A stretch of 64,000 bases of DNA from Diphasiastrum complanatum (GCA_029204225.1 CM055097.1:52756592-52820591), one strand, 5' to 3'; counted from the stretch's first letter, positions 31,231 through 44,847 are shown. Notes: generated from the letters alone by a model not told the origin. Program-made: numbers and translations.

Positions 31231-33356
31231 GCTATGGGCAATATACAAGGTAGACTTTACAAGTCTGATGCATTTGTTATGTCTAACAAGAGGAATGAAA
31301 TGGATGTTGGTGGTTCTCTCAACTTTCAAAAGTCAATTCCTAGCATCAATAAGATTGGTAGATCTTATGCAAAGTCTAAAGAGCTTTCTTATGCTAGATC
31401 TAGGTTGAGATCTGATGAGCTTCTTAAAGATAGTTATTGTTGTGCTAACTTGGCAACTTTTGGTGAATCTATGATCAATGTTTTGGATCCATTGGATCTT
31501 GAAGATGGACTAGTGCTACCTGCTAGTCAAATGGAGTCATGTGGTGCTAAATTAGTATCATGTTTTAACTCTTCTACTCATAGATTTCCAAGACTTGGTG
31601 GCTCTTCAATGGAACTACATGGCAAGTGCAAAAATGAAAAAGGTAAGAAGAGAGCTAACTTCATCAATGGAGGTGATAAAAACTCTTCTTTGGAAATGGT
31701 TGTTGCTAATGACTTATTTACTCATTTGGAAAGAGATGGAGCATGTTTGAAGAAAAAGTTTCTTTTGCATCTTTATGTGATGAGTCCAAGGAAGTCATTT
31801 GTGCAACAAGTGGTGTCACATGTATTCATAAAGAAAGTAGATCAAAAGGTTCTATCATGAGACTTGGTGAGGAAGATCTCAAGTCAAAAGGGAGAGATGA
31901 ATGTGAAGTGTTCAAAGTAGGATGTACTTTGAATGATGTTTTTGTGAATGATAGTGAGGGTTCATTGTCATTACCTATATCATTGATTAGAAGTCTAGGT
32001 TTGACAAGAAAAAGTACTTCAATCATTCTTATGTTGAAGGTACTATGTATTCTTTTCATGGCTTCTAATGTTCGAGATTCTTCCATTTCTTATGATGCAA
32101 CTATCAAGAGGGAGATTGCTAACTTTTGTGGTGTGATCATTAAGAGGGAGTCTTGTGAAGGAAAGGGCAAAGGAAGAGTGACTCTTGGGAAGATCAAAGG
32201 CATGGATCTTACATCTATTCATCAACTCAAAGGATGTTATGATTGTGGTGGAGTGTTCATGCATGATCAAGATAGCAAAAGGTTGGATGAAGAAGACTAC
32301 ATGGAGCAACTCAAGTGGCAATTTCTTCAAGGCAAGGAAGATCTCATTGGTGAGCTCATTGAGGTTTGGTTTGAACTCAAATGGGTTGGTTTGATTAGGT
32401 TTGATACTCAACTTCATCTACTCTTCTTCATGTTGGATAGAATTGTAGAAATCTATCTTTCGGTTTATGATGGTGACATTGTTTTCACTAACTATAGTGA
32501 AAGGTTGAAATCAAGCAATGGTGAGATCTTGTGGGATGTTAATCGTGTGTTTGAGAGGGAGTATCTTCAGAGATTCAGATCTGAAGATGTTTATAAATGC
32601 AAAGTCCTTGATGTTTTGTTGGAAGATCAAGATGTTGATCTTGAATTGCTTCATCAACACCAAGAGGCAAGTAGCAATTGGAAGCTAGTCAAAAGCATCA
32701 AAGGGGAGCCACATGGGCAAAGCATTTTGGATCTATTTTTACAGGTTCTTGAAGGTTCAAGTAAGGTTCTTGGAGCAGCAAGGAAGTGTCCTTTTACTCT
32801 ACCTTACTTGTTTAATCTCATGTATGAACATTGTCATGTCAATGTGTTGGAATTGTCAAAATTCAATGAAACTAGTTCCATAGTTTTGCATCCTTTGGAT
32901 CTTGGAGATGGAATAGTTATCATTTCTGGTCTTTATGATCAAGTACGTGCATTCGTTCAAATCTTGAGAGATATTGAAGTGGTCAATATGTTTACTTTTG
33001 AGCAAAGTTCAAGATCTAGCATCCTAGTGTTGGTAAATTGGCAAATTGTTGACAATGTAGGATCAAGGGTTGTATGCAAATCTTGTGGAGATACTTCAAG
33101 TATTTCAAGTTCAAGTTTTGCTCATTCAAATGGAGCGGAGAACACATCATTTTGGCATTCATTCACTCAAGGGCTTTCATGGATTGGAGATCTACAAAGG
33201 CAAGGTGGTGATGGAGGTTCATTCATAGATATATATGGTGCATTCACTATGGACATAGTGGAATGTGGAGGAGGCATGCAAACACTTGTTAGTTACTTTC
33301 ACTTACAGCTTGTTTGTTGCTGTTTTACAGAGAATTCAAAGGTGGATACATGGTAG
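31225..33356 (+). CDS. Unrecognised ORF (about 710 codons, one frameshift) upstream of a PPT and LTR
   Basis: I do not recognise this protein. Two overlapping frames (31225-31860, 211 codons; 31743-33356, 537 codons) most likely form one ORF with a single indel near 31745, in an A-rich run. The motif PLDLxDG followed by a hydrophobic residue occurs twice (PLDLEDGLVLP near 31490 and PLDLGDGIVI near 32898). There are two CxxC pairs (CYDC, CKSC) and a hydrophobic stretch (SIILMLKVLCILFMAS, second frame residue about 93) that could be a membrane segment. No RT, protease, integrase or RNase H motif is present. It ends about 240 bp before a polypurine tract and LTR start, the position of an extra 3' ORF in some LTR retrotransposons. 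The start ATG is arbitrary because the 5' end is truncated. Confidence 0.45.
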
Positions 33357-33594
33357 AATCCTTTCATTACGATTCTATGTTCTTTTACATGTATCTTGTT
33401 CACCATTCTATGTAAAATTGATGTAAAAAATAGTGAAGCATCCTATATGGACACTGTTATCTATATCAATTATGTTGTACTTCATATTGTACATATTAGA
33501 ACATTTGAGAAGAGATCTATTATCATGATGGAGATCATTCTTAGGTTGGAGCAAAGTAGTGTTGTAAAACTAGCAAGTTAAGTTGATGAGGGGG

Positions 33595-34265
33595 TGTGAA
33601 AATTGTCAACATTTCCTAGCTAGTTTGAGGCCTAAATTGGCAGTTTTTGTAATAGTTTTTGGACCTAACCTTTCACACTTGTGAAAGAGGCCTAGATACT
33701 TTTATTTTAGTATATATTTCATGTTGAAGAATTCTCAAACTTCAAGACCTTCAAAATGACACCAAAATCATGTTATTTGGACATATAGGCCAAAATTGTC
33801 TATTTTAGGCTACTGGTGCCCTAAAATTAAGTTCTAGAAAGAGGAGAGAGAGTCATCTCTCTCACCTATATTAGGCTAAAATTTGTGGAGAACAGGTTGG
33901 AGAAACTTATTGTATTGTTGAGAGAGATCAATAGATCATTGTCACAGTTTCTTCCTCCATTGAGAGCATTGCTTTGTGTATTGTCTTCAAGCTTTTGTGT
34001 ATGATCTTAAGAGGTTTCCAAAAGTGGTAGGCTGTTGTTGGGAGCCCTGTTTGCTGCTATTTTTGGCTGCCATCAGTACCTTTTATTAGCTTCTTTTGTC
34101 CCTTGAATGCTTTGTCAAGTTCATGTGTATCAAAGGTAGCATTAGGATGCTTTGCCATTTCTAGCTTTTGTAGTTTGTTGTGCAAAGATCTTAGCCAAGT
34201 ATTTTGGGAGTTTGGATCCATTCAAGATCCACTTTTTTCACATAGCCCATATTTGGCACTTTTCA
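33595..34265 (+). repeat. LTR (start defined) downstream of the unknown ORF
   Basis: GATGAGGGGG (33585-33594) is followed by TGTGAAAATTGTCAACA, a typical PPT/LTR junction. The right end is uncertain; the sequence changes to a gypsy relic near 34266. Confidence 0.55.
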
Positions 34266-36745
34266 AGATTCAAGGAATTTTGAACCTTCGACTGCGAATG
34301 AACATGTGTTCAAGGGCATCGAGATGGTTATCCACAGATGAATGTACACCAAGATTGTCGAGATAAATCTCTAGATTCTTGTGTAACAGATTCTTGAAAG
34401 CTTGTTGCATCACCCTTTGAAATGTGGATGGGGAATTGCACGGACTGAATGACATAATTTGATACGCGAACGTGCCAAACTCTATAACAAACACCATTTT
34501 GAAATGATTTTCAAGAGCAATTTGGACTAAGAAATAGCCACTAAAACCGTCCAGAAAGCTAAAAGCTTATGCTCATGCCATATCTTCGAGGATTTGTGTA
34601 GTCGGTAATGGGAAGTGATATTTCTCTGTTTGATCATTAAGTTTTTTCAAATCCACGGAGTTTACCATTTCTATTTGGTACCACCACAATTGGCGATACC
34701 CAAATGGTGTGCTCGATTTCATAAATGAAACAGCATCGAGATATGACACCATCTTGTAATGGGATTGTATAAACTGCAACGTTAGGAGGAACCCCCTTCA
34801 TTTCTTTATAAGTCCATGCAAACACATCTATGTATTTGCGCAATAACTTTTCCAAATCCCGTAATTGGGCTGGATTCAGGTGGGCTCCTACGTGCACGAT
34901 ACGGTCTATATCTTCATCACTATCCTTTAGATTGAGAGGTATTGTCTTTGCAGGTCCCTCAAAAGAAATTGATGGTGGTTGAGGCTCCCGTTTTGGCTTT
35001 ACCATATTGATCATCAGTCATATAATCCTTAAAGTGTTGTGGAACATCATATAGTGGATCATCAACTATCTTGGGTGGGATCTTAGGAATGTCCTCTACA
35101 GGTTTGCTTGTAGATAATGAAGCCTGACTAGGATTTTTTTGGTTTGTATCAAAGGTTTGATTGGCTGTTTCAGCTTTTTCTGCATTTGGAATTGCTTATC
35201 AGTCAATTGTATATCAACCTTTGATTTGTTTTTTAGCATGCAAGATATTTGTGAATTTGTAGTAGTAGGCATGCATGGATTTTTTTGTGTTTTTTCATGA
35301 ACTAATTCTTTATCAATGGTGTTTAAGACTTCATCACTGTGTACATCGACTTTTAATTTTGGTCTGTATACACGAGTGTTTATAGGTTGTGGATGTTGCA
35401 CACAAGCTAACGGTGATGGAAGTTTAATTTCTTTCGGTATACAACGCTTTCCTAATCACTCTGGATCCAGCAAGTGAATAAGCTGGTCGTCATACAACTC
35501 ATGTTCTCCCACAGTAAGAAGGCCATCCTAAACAAAAAGAGTGTCGATATCCATGGAGTTTATGGCAACATTGACTGGGTTCTCTTCTTGAACTTCTTGT
35601 TCACAAAGAGTGGCGTTGACATAATCAATGGTTGCTATGCCATGACCCCAATTGATAATATCAGTACTTTGCACATAATGACCCTTTATGGTTGAATCAA
35701 TACTTTATAAACTATCATATGTAGTTGAAGACCAATCGTCTTGAAGGCTTTATCTTTCCCGTGGCATCGACAGAGATTCTCCTATCTCTATTGCCAAAAA
35801 TTATTTTGTTTTTTTTTTTTCAATCTTGAATCACTCTAGCCATTTCTAACCAAGGCGTTCCAAGAAGGAATTAGTAGGTGTGTGGTTCATCAAGAAGATC
35901 TAGTACGACACACTCTATGGTGAAATTCAGACCTACAATTTTAATCGGTAAATTGCTTATGTGACCGGCAGGCGTTGTCATTCTTTGGTTAGCCATTCGT
36001 AACTTGTACTTAAGCTTTTCCAATGTGGAGATTCCCCATGCCTTGGCTAAGGACAGAGCGATAATATTCACGCCAAACCCACTATCGAGAATGGCTTGCA
36101 CGGATGGGTGAGATTTGTAGTGCATTGGTAAAGTGATGTTGTTACCTTTAGCAACACCTATATGAAGTAAGCTTATGTCTACATTATGAACCACTTCAAC
36201 ATTTTTCGGTTGTCTCAACTCATCTGGTACATCAAGCTGTTGGGAGCTTTGCAGTATGGCATCTCGTAGGGGTTTGGAGAACTTGACGGCCGTGTAAAAG
36301 GGCATGATGATTTAAGCTTGTAAGAGATCGGAAAGAACCTCTATTCCTCGTGGTGGTTTCCCCTACGTAGGTAACTCGGCAGATGGTGGAGTAGAAATCC
36401 TAGCTTCAGCTCTATCAAACTCGTCTCGGAATTTATGGTATGGCCTTTGAGCTTCTACAAGGTCAAAGTGAGATTGTGGAATCATGGAAGTATTAGCAGT
36501 AGGTTGTGGTTGTGCGGGGTCCTTATTCTGATCTAAGGCCCTATGTTGCGCTCGTGTGACAACATGCAACGACTCTTCAGATACCCTATGTGCTGGAACT
36601 ATCTTTTTGGTTTGGTTAGGGCAATCTTTATAGCAATGCCTTCTGATACAATCAGCACATTCAGCGACAAATTGATATCGAAGTCGACATTCACTTTGAA
36701 AGTGAGTGATTTCTCCGCATACAAAGCATCTCTTATGAAGTGAAA
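34266..36745 (-). pseudogene. Tat/Athila-like Ty3/gypsy relic (gag finger, protease, partial RT)
   Basis: Read on the minus strand: zinc finger cluster CFVCGEITHFQSEC then CADCIRRHCYKDC (about 36640-36735), aspartic protease AILDSGFGVNIIALSLAKAW (about 36100), then a pre-RT segment (LRDLEKLLRKYIDVFAWTYK, WVSPIVVVPNRNGKLRG, about 34650-34880). After frame changes come VDLKKLNDQTEKYHFPLP and GTFAYQI, then SPSTFQRVMQQAFKNLLHK, EIYLDN (about 34290-34480). The catalytic YLDD reads YLDN here. RNase H and integrase are missing at 34266. Confidence 0.85.
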
Positions 36746-36749
36746 ATAA

Positions 36750-38111
36750 ACGGCTCCCCTCGTCGAAGCAGTCTGCATTATACAAGATTGACCTCATGTT
36801 TAGATGTCCTAGTTTTTTAGGCCATAATTGGGCATTTGATGTACTTTAAGGAAAGTGCATATTTGAAGTATTTGTCGAGAAGATTTCTTTGTCGTGCTTG
36901 TCCAGAATGGTACACTGCTTTGAATTGAACGAGGCTTTATAGCCCTGATCAGTAAAGTTGTTGACTGACAATAAATTTTTGGTCAATCTGGGTACGTATA
37001 GTACATTCTTGAGCAAGGTCAACTTACCATTAGGAAGATAGAGACGTATAGATCCCTTGCCTCCAATCTCTAGTGCACTTGAGTCACCGAAGTAGACATG
37101 CTTTGAATCTACTTGTGTGAGGTCTTCGAATAAGAGCTTACATGCTGTCATGTGCTGAGAAGCACCAGAATTGAGATACCAATCCATGGAATCTCTAATG
37201 GGTAAATCTTGTATCATTAGTAGACTTGGTTCTTTTTGAGAGGTTCTGGCAGATTTAGATCCTCCATCTTGCTGCATCTTCTTCTTGGCTTCGTTATGCT
37301 TGAGAACTCGACAATCCTTGATGTTGTGGTTGGTTCTCTTGTAGTACTTGCAGAAGAGTCTGGTCTTAGGTTGTTGATGTTGTCGATTGTGCTTTTGTGA
37401 TTGTTGGTCTGAATCAGTTTGCTTAGCTTTTGTCTTCTTGTCCTTTGAGGATTTCTTCTTCGGGAGTTGTTGCTTATTCAAATAGAGAGTGATAGTCTTT
37501 ATATTCGATGTGGATAAGCTTTTCCTTCTTACATCTTCTTGTAGTAAACTTGTTGTCACCTTTTGCAGAGACAAGTCAAGAGTATTGCCAAGTAGCAACA
37601 CAAGATTGTCGTAAGAGGGAGGAAGACTAGACAGAAGAGACATGTTAGCATCTTCATCTGATACTGACGAACCTACTACAACTAGCTGATTGAGTAGTTG
37701 TTTGAATTTGTTTAGATGATTTGTGACTGAGATTCCTTCACTCATCTTGAGCGACAAGAACTTCTTCCTCAGTCGAAACATTTGTTGTCTCATATAGACC
37801 AGAGAGAATGTCCCATGCTTATTTCGAACTAGAACAATTAGCTACATGAGCTATTTGTGAATCTTTAAGATTTAGAGATACAATGGCAAGAGCTTTGCCA
37901 TCCTTAGCTTTCCAGGTAGTCAGCATGTCAGGTTCAGCCGGTTTGGCTATTGAACCATTGATGTATCCCTAGAGTTCATCTTGAATTTCCACATGTAGAA
38001 GTCATTGCTGTTGAATCTGTTGATCAAGCAAATTTTTGAAGATGTTCCTTCCATGATGAATGATCTAAGTATAGTAAACAATTTCGTATACTAGTAGTGG
38101 TTTGGAACTAT
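36750..38111 (-). pseudogene. Copia gag and protease, minus strand
   Basis: A 315-codon frame (37793-36846) plus an upstream gag start. UBN2-type gag (FLSLKMSEGISVTNHLNKFK, SLLSSLPPSYDNLV), a basic linker, and a zinc knuckle in which the second Cys is Tyr (CKYYKRTNHNIKDC). The protease site reads LNSGAS, with Asn where the catalytic Asp belongs. GGKGSIRLYLPNGKLTLLKN and NVLYVPRLTKNLLSV follow. After a stop the pre-integrase motif WPKKLGHLNMRS is cut near 36750 by the gypsy relic. A primer site (minus TGGTATCAGAGCC) lies at 38112-38124. Confidence 0.88.
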
Positions 38112-38127
38112 GGCTCTGATACCACTT

Positions 38128-39163
<1,036 letters not shown>

Positions 39164-39540
39164 GCTTTCACATGGAGAAGTTGGTCTACTAAAAAAGGAA
39201 GATCTTGCACTAGATTCTGAGTCCACATTTGCTGAATATTATTGAAGTTAAGGTGGCCTAATATGAAATGCCATAGCATATAAGTCGATTCAGAAGTCGA
39301 TGTATGAAGAGCTTGGCTGTTTGTCGAATAGCAGTGACTAAGCTTGTAGAGATAGCCACATCGTCTACCAAAAGCTAAAGCTTTCTTAAACTTGTCAAAT
39401 ATGGTGTAGCCCTCTGTATCGAATTCAACCCTTTGACCAGAATCAATGATTTCTGCTTATCGAAAGCAGATTCTTGGTAAGGTTAGGAACATGAAGAACA
39501 TTGGACAACAACTTTACATCACCTTTCCTGAATCCGACTT
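39164..39540 (-). pseudogene. Second copia relic: protease end and pre-integrase
   Basis: Minus-strand reading gives LLSNVLHVPNLTKN, a degraded stretch, then LWHFILGHLNFNNIQQM (pre-integrase zinc domain). It is interrupted at 39163 by the LTR-like sequence and at 39540 by an LTR fragment. Confidence 0.75.
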
Positions 39541-39544
39541 TGAT

Positions 39545-39814
39545 TGTTGAGTACTACAATATGTTGGTACTTCGATGTGTTGAGTACTTCGATATGTCGG
39601 GCACTTCGATGTGTCGGATATGTCGGGTGATGGGGTGAGTCGAGTATATACATGAAGTTGAGTTTTGACAAACCTCGAAGTGCGAAAATCCAAAAGGTGC
39701 GAGAACTGCAAAAATTGCAAAAAATGCGAAGGTTCAAAAAATGCGAAGTTGGACTTCGGTTGAGTTTTTTCAGGATGTTCATTACTTAGTGGATTTGAGC
39801 ATTGAAATCCAATA
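39545..39814 (-). repeat. Truncated copia LTR related to 29887-30672
   Basis: On the minus strand it starts near TATTGGATTTCAATGC and follows the 29887-30672 LTR with substitutions. It is cut inside the 17-bp minisatellite, of which about four units remain. Confidence 0.85.
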
Positions 39815-40069
39815 ATATTGTCATATTTAAACTTTCTATGAAGATTTAAATAATGTAGGAAAGTAGCTTAGTAAAATTTTGAATCAAACGAATTTGTTTA
39901 AAAAAAGACTCCTGCTTGTCTCTGCTTTCCAATCTAACAATGATCAGATGGAAGTGAAAATTGTCGTAGATCTTTGAGGTCAATGAAGGGTCTAGGGCAA
40001 GTATTTATCTTGGTAATCTGCAGCATAGTGATTTTGAAAATAGACATGATTCATGCTAGTAAGAGATTT

Positions 40070-40560
40070 GGGTAGACCAAAAACAACTTGCCTCTACTTT
40101 GCATCACTTCCAATGACTTGAAGTTAAGATGCCCCAATCTCTTGTGCCATACCTCTTACATTGACAATTGCTTATTTGCCATACATCCAGCTTGGTTAGC
40201 AACAACACAAGCATCAAGTTTGAACATTTTACCTTGCCTTTTCCCTTTTGCAATCACATTCCTTCTTGATCAAACAAGCATCACCGTAAAACTCCACCTT
40301 GAGACCCTTGTCAAGCATTTGACTAACACTAAGAAGGTTCCAAGTGATTGATGGAATGAACAATACATTCTTCAAATTCACATTCCTATTGGTAGAGAGA
40401 GAAATAGGAATTGTGCCAATTCCTTTGATTGCACACTCATCATTATTGGCCATGTAGATCACCTTATTGTCACCTTCAAATGCCACCAATGAAGAGTAAT
40501 ACTCCTTGCTCCACTATCAATCCACCAAGGATCAATCCCATTTTTCGCTTTCTCCCTGAT
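40070..40560 (-). pseudogene. Third copia relic: protease and pre-integrase
   Basis: Minus-strand order: KNGIDPWWIDSGAR (active site DSGA, about 40510-40545), a frame change, VAFEGDNKVIYMANNDECAI, KGIGTIPISL, NVLFIPSITWNLLSVSQ, then LWHKRLGHLNFKSLEVMQ (about 40085-40160). Truncated before integrase. Confidence 0.82.
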
Positions 40561-41260
40561 GACAATTACGTTCATTTATGCATAGTGACAGTCACATTCA
40601 TTTATGCAGACACACTGTTTACGACCAAATGTCACCGCTTATCAGCAAACAACTTCTGAGAAGAACTGGATGAATGCCAACAGACTCCAGCCAACTGACA
40701 GCCGCATTTGACGACCTAATTGCTTAGTATAAGTAGCTGTTCATATTTCTACATGTTACAATGTGTGTTGATCAAGAGGTCAACAAGTATTGAATAGTTA
40801 GCTTTCTCTCAAGTCTGCGAGCTTGAACACTCTTGAGCATTCTAGCTCAATTCTTTAGAGTTGATTAGAGATTGCTATTGCGCTTATTGCTTATCAGTAG
40901 TTGCGCTTAATTCAGACTTATATATTTTAGCTACTCAAAGAAAGCTTAGAGTACGCGGCTTCGATCTGCAAACTTGTTGTACTCATTTACTTCTGTTTCG
41001 CTTTCATACTGAATCAATACTATCTTTTATTGCCTTCAACTTTGTCTCAAAATGTATGCGTTTATGTAATTCTTCGCGACTGATTATTTGTCTGATAATT
41101 CAATACTTTAAATGTTTGGCTACGTAATCACTATAGTACTAATGATTTCAAAGTTAGTTACTATAAGATTGAACATGATTTCTATCACTATTGTTTTGTT
41201 CAAAATTGATAGGCATAGTCATGCATGAAGAAAGAGGAAGATACTTTATTCCGCTGTGCA
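40561..41260. other. Unassigned insertion in the copia relic, possibly a solo LTR
   Basis: Separates the protease remnant from a lysine/arginine-rich gag-like tail at 41260-41500 (minus). A GTATAAGTAG TATA-like box at about 40729 and the non-coding character suggest an LTR, but I could not define ends or a target duplication. CATTCATTTATGCA occurs twice near its left edge. Confidence 0.3.
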
Positions 41261-41500
41261 CAATAAGTTTTCTTTCTTGTCGTTCAAATTCTTTTTATTC
41301 GAATCTTTTAGATCTATCTTTTACACACCTCTTTCCAACATTCTTTCTAGCAAGAGTGAAAAGGCTCACTTTGATCTTTTCCCTTAGACCATTTGCCTTT
41401 GCCCTTGCCCTTGAACTTGCCTTTGGAGAACATAGCTTCCTCCTCTCCAACTTGAGATGTAGAATGTGATCCTTTTCTTGCTTAGAGTCTAAACTCTTCA
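41261..41500 (-). pseudogene. Copia gag linker remnant
   Basis: Minus-strand frame with a basic stretch (KLCSPKASSRARAKANGLRE, ARKNVGKRC) like the region before the copia gag zinc knuckle. Likely the same relic as 40070-40560. Confidence 0.45.
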
Positions 41501-41615
41501 ACCACCAAGATCTATGGCTAGAAAAACACCGACGCGCCTGTCTAAAATCAACTAGCCACTATGTTGAGGAATGATCTCAACATAGTAAATGTGGTTCTAG
41601 AGACTCACAACTTGT

Positions 41616-41616
<1 letters not shown>

Positions 41617-41686
<70 letters not shown>
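41617..41686. repeat. (CA)n microsatellite
   Basis: About 70 bp of CA dinucleotides bounded by TGTGTA and GTGTGTG, so the ends can fold back. Confidence 0.97.
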
Positions 41687-41688
<2 letters not shown>

Positions 41689-41989
41689 GTGTGCGTTTTG
41701 AAAAAAATCAAAACCACTAGGTCTTTTGGCACAATCATGATAGTCCAAGGGACATCTAACATTATCATGAGGAACAAGGGCCAACTAACACTTGAAGTCT
41801 TTGAGATGACCTACAAACTAAACTAGTCTTTGACTCATATCCATATGGCATCCAAAGCTCTTGGCATGGTCCCTTTGATTATGGCTTGACCCCATTAGAT
41901 GCCCACATATTTGAAGACAATACATTATTATGACTATTGTGTCATAATCTAGTTTTCTAATCCAATGGGTTTGGCTCTTGGCATCCAAA

Positions 41990-42440
41990 GTTTCTATGGT
42001 CCCAAGTTCTAGCCTACCCTTGGGAAACCAAGAAGCATAATCTAGTTTTCTAAATTATGACATAATAGTCATGAAAACTAGATGCATAATCTAGTTTTTA
42101 AAGATCCAAGGGTTGGCTTACTTGCTTGGCTTGGCATCCAAAGTTTCATGGGCATAATCTAGTTTTCAACCGATGGGGTTGGATCGGTTGGTTACCCTAA
42201 CATCCAAAATTTACTTGGTTCCAAGTTCAAGCTTCCCTTGGAAACCAAGAAACATACTCTAGTTTTCATCCAATAGGGGTTGGCTCGATTGGCGAGCTTT
42301 GGTATCCAAAGTTTCTTTGGTTCCAAGTTTGGGACCCCCTTGGAAACCAAGATGCATGATCATCCCACGTGGTTGGCTCGATTGCTTCCAAAGTTTCTTT
42401 AATCCCAAGTCCAAGGCCCCCTTGAAAACCAAGATGCTTA
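41990..42440. repeat. Degenerate repeat with small hairpins
   Basis: Four diverged copies of a CCAAGTTC...CCCTTGGAAACCAAGA motif (about 42001, 42215, 42320, 42405), each able to pair GGTTCCAAG with CTTGGAAACC, plus recurring ATAATCTAGTTTT. Confidence 0.65.
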
Positions 42441-42766
42441 ATCAAATTCTTGTTAATATGGCACATGTTATCTATCGAGAGCTATCTTGTTATACAAGAT
42501 AGCATTAACCTTTTGTGAAAAAGATGACGTGTTAAACTTTCCATTCTGTTATGCCCAAAAGATGCATATATAAAAAAGTTTATGACAAGGAGAAAGGTTC
42601 AGTTTCTCTAACATTTAGTTGTGAGAAGGGCCTTTGTTTGGGTCTATTGACCTCAGATGAAAGGCCTTCTGCTATGGATCTGCCTCCCTTCGAGGACACA
42701 AAACACACACACACACATCCCCATTGGACGAGGCGGCTCGGTAGGTACTGGCTACCCTGCTACACA

Positions 42767-42796
42767 CGGTAGCGGGCCTGCTCACGCCCGCTACCG
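42767..42796. repeat. Perfect 11-bp hairpin
   Basis: CGGTAGCGGGC (42767-42777) and GCCCGCTACCG (42786-42796), 8-nt loop. Confidence 0.85.
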
Positions 42797-42832
42797 GACG
42801 TAATTATCATGTCCAAAATTTTTGAAGAGAGA

Positions 42833-43255
42833 GATGGTTGGAGGAGCAGCAGAGAGATAGGTGGAGGCAGAAGAGAGAGAGGAGGCGGAAGATAGATTGC
42901 TGGAGGTGGAAGGAGAGATGGCTGGAGGTGGAAGAGAGAAGGCTGGAAGCGGGAGAGAGAGAGAGAGGAGGCGGGAGAGAGAGAGAGAGGAGGCGGGAGA
43001 GAGAGGAGGCTGGAGGCGGGAAGAGAGACAGGGAGTTGGAAGAGAGAGAGAGGGTGCTGGCAGGATTTTGAAGAGAGAGATGGCTAGGGAGGCGGGAGGC
43101 GCAAGAGGGAGGAATGAGGGAGGCGGAAGAGATAGAGAGGGAGAGGGAGGAAGGAACGGGCGAGAAAGAGGGAGGGAGGCAGAAGATAGAGAGGATGGAG
43201 GGAGGCGGAAGAGAGAGGGACGCGGTAACGGTGGAAGAGAGAGAGGATTGGCAGG
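42833..43255. repeat. Purine-rich minisatellite tract
   Basis: About 420 bp almost entirely A and G on the plus strand, built of variable GGAGGCGGGAGAGAGAG-like units. ORFs in it (strings of R, E and G) are compositional artefacts. Confidence 0.85.
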
Positions 43256-43308
43256 TACCTAGTACCTTCCAACTAATAACCTTTTAAAAAAGGAAGGTAA
43301 TAGAATAT

Positions 43309-43334
43309 GGCTCTGAACATGTGTGTTCAGAGCC
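43309..43334. repeat. Perfect 11-bp hairpin
   Basis: GGCTCTGAACA (43309-43319) and TGTTCAGAGCC (43324-43334), loop TGTG. Confidence 0.9.
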
Positions 43335-44540
43335 AATAAAAAATTGCCACATCATCAATATTTCTCTTCATGAAATATCCCCGTGTAGGTATCCCGTGTA
43401 GGCGGCCTTATTGTGCATGTTCCTAAACGGGGTACATAGTTTTATTTTGTGTGTGTGCACTGAGTGAGTATAAAAAGAGCATTCTGTGTGGGAGTGGTAT
43501 TTGGTTGTTCGTTCCATCATGTATCGCAGCTCCTCGAATGCTCTGGGACCGCCCTGGATCGCGCGACGCTGCTATTTTTGGATAACCATCATAATATTGC
43601 TCAGCGATGCTGTCATTTTGACGTCCTGGATGCTGTCTTATTACATTCCTTCACACCGTTGCCGTTGGCTCGACATCCGGCCTTTGCAATATAGATCTAG
43701 CCATTCACTTAGAAGTTTTGAATCATAATTGCAACTTAATATCTTATGATATATTAGATATGATCGTTGAGTTGTCGATTCTTGTTCTGGATTACCCTGT
43801 AGGCTGCTGAATGTCGTGTTTTGTTTCCGTATAGTACTCAGCATTTGAGGCCGTTGATCGTATAATTGTTTACGCTTTCTGACTGCCGGTTGTGTCACAT
43901 GGCTTTGACGAGCTCTGCCTTTGCAAGCGAGGTACGTTTTTGGTTTTTCAGTTTCCGCAATCTCCTGGAACATTTATAGGATGCAGCAGTGAATCTTGAA
44001 TTGTCCCGACCACATATCTTCTCTCACACCTGACTATAACCATATCGCTATTTTGCTATCTCAAACCCTATCCGTAATCACAATCTGTTTCATAAAACAG
44101 ACCAAATTCCAAAATAAGCATACAGTCATCGTAAAAACAATACGTTATTTGCAGATTGCTTACCATGAAACTTTAGAATGAGATTGACATTCATCAACAA
44201 ACTTGCAACAACAAGCCATAACGAGTTGGCTATTCTGCGCCTCCTGTGTGCCTCTTTCTTGCCTAGAATTCCACTTTGATTCAATCTACCGCTCCCACAA
44301 GCTAAATGCATTTCGTTCATCTGTTGTTGCTGTCAAAAAACTTGAAGAATATCTCTCTCTCTCTCTCTCATGTGCTGATTCCTGATTGCTGTTTATGGTG
44401 AATCCTAATTGTTTTTACATACTATCGGGATTGTTGAATGCTCTTGATAATCTGTGATTCACACGGCCTATTCTAAGGAAAAACTCTCTCTATCTGAATG
44501 TTTTCACACTATAGCCTTCGTTCTCGTTTTCTTTCTCTTT
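43335..44540. other. No gene recognised
   Basis: Short ORFs on both strands without known motifs. Confidence 0.5.
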
Positions 44541-44544
<4 letters not shown>

Positions 44545-44581
<37 letters not shown>

Positions 44582-44847
44582 ACATCATTGCTATTTTTCC
44601 TGTGGAACCTAAAAAAACCCTAAAAAATAAAAAAACAGCGCCTCTCTCTGTTGTGATGCACGCCTCTCCTTCTCTCTCTTGCCCTTTTATACCTTTCTCT
44701 TTCTAAAATTTTTTATTTCTACAAATTTCTAAAGTCACATGTTCTTTCTTTAGAAATTTCTAAATGCACATCATTTTCAAGCCATTTCAAATGCAGTTCA
44801 AAGGGCAAACGTGGACCAATGAGAATAGACAAAACCTTTTTTGTTCA

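Noticed and set aside
31225-33356. Envelope-type protein
   Set aside because: Only one weak hydrophobic stretch, no signal peptide or clear terminal membrane anchor; left as unknown.
42838-43262. ORFs of 77 and 133 codons rich in R, E and G
   Set aside because: Compositional by-product of the purine tract; no start context or conserved motif.
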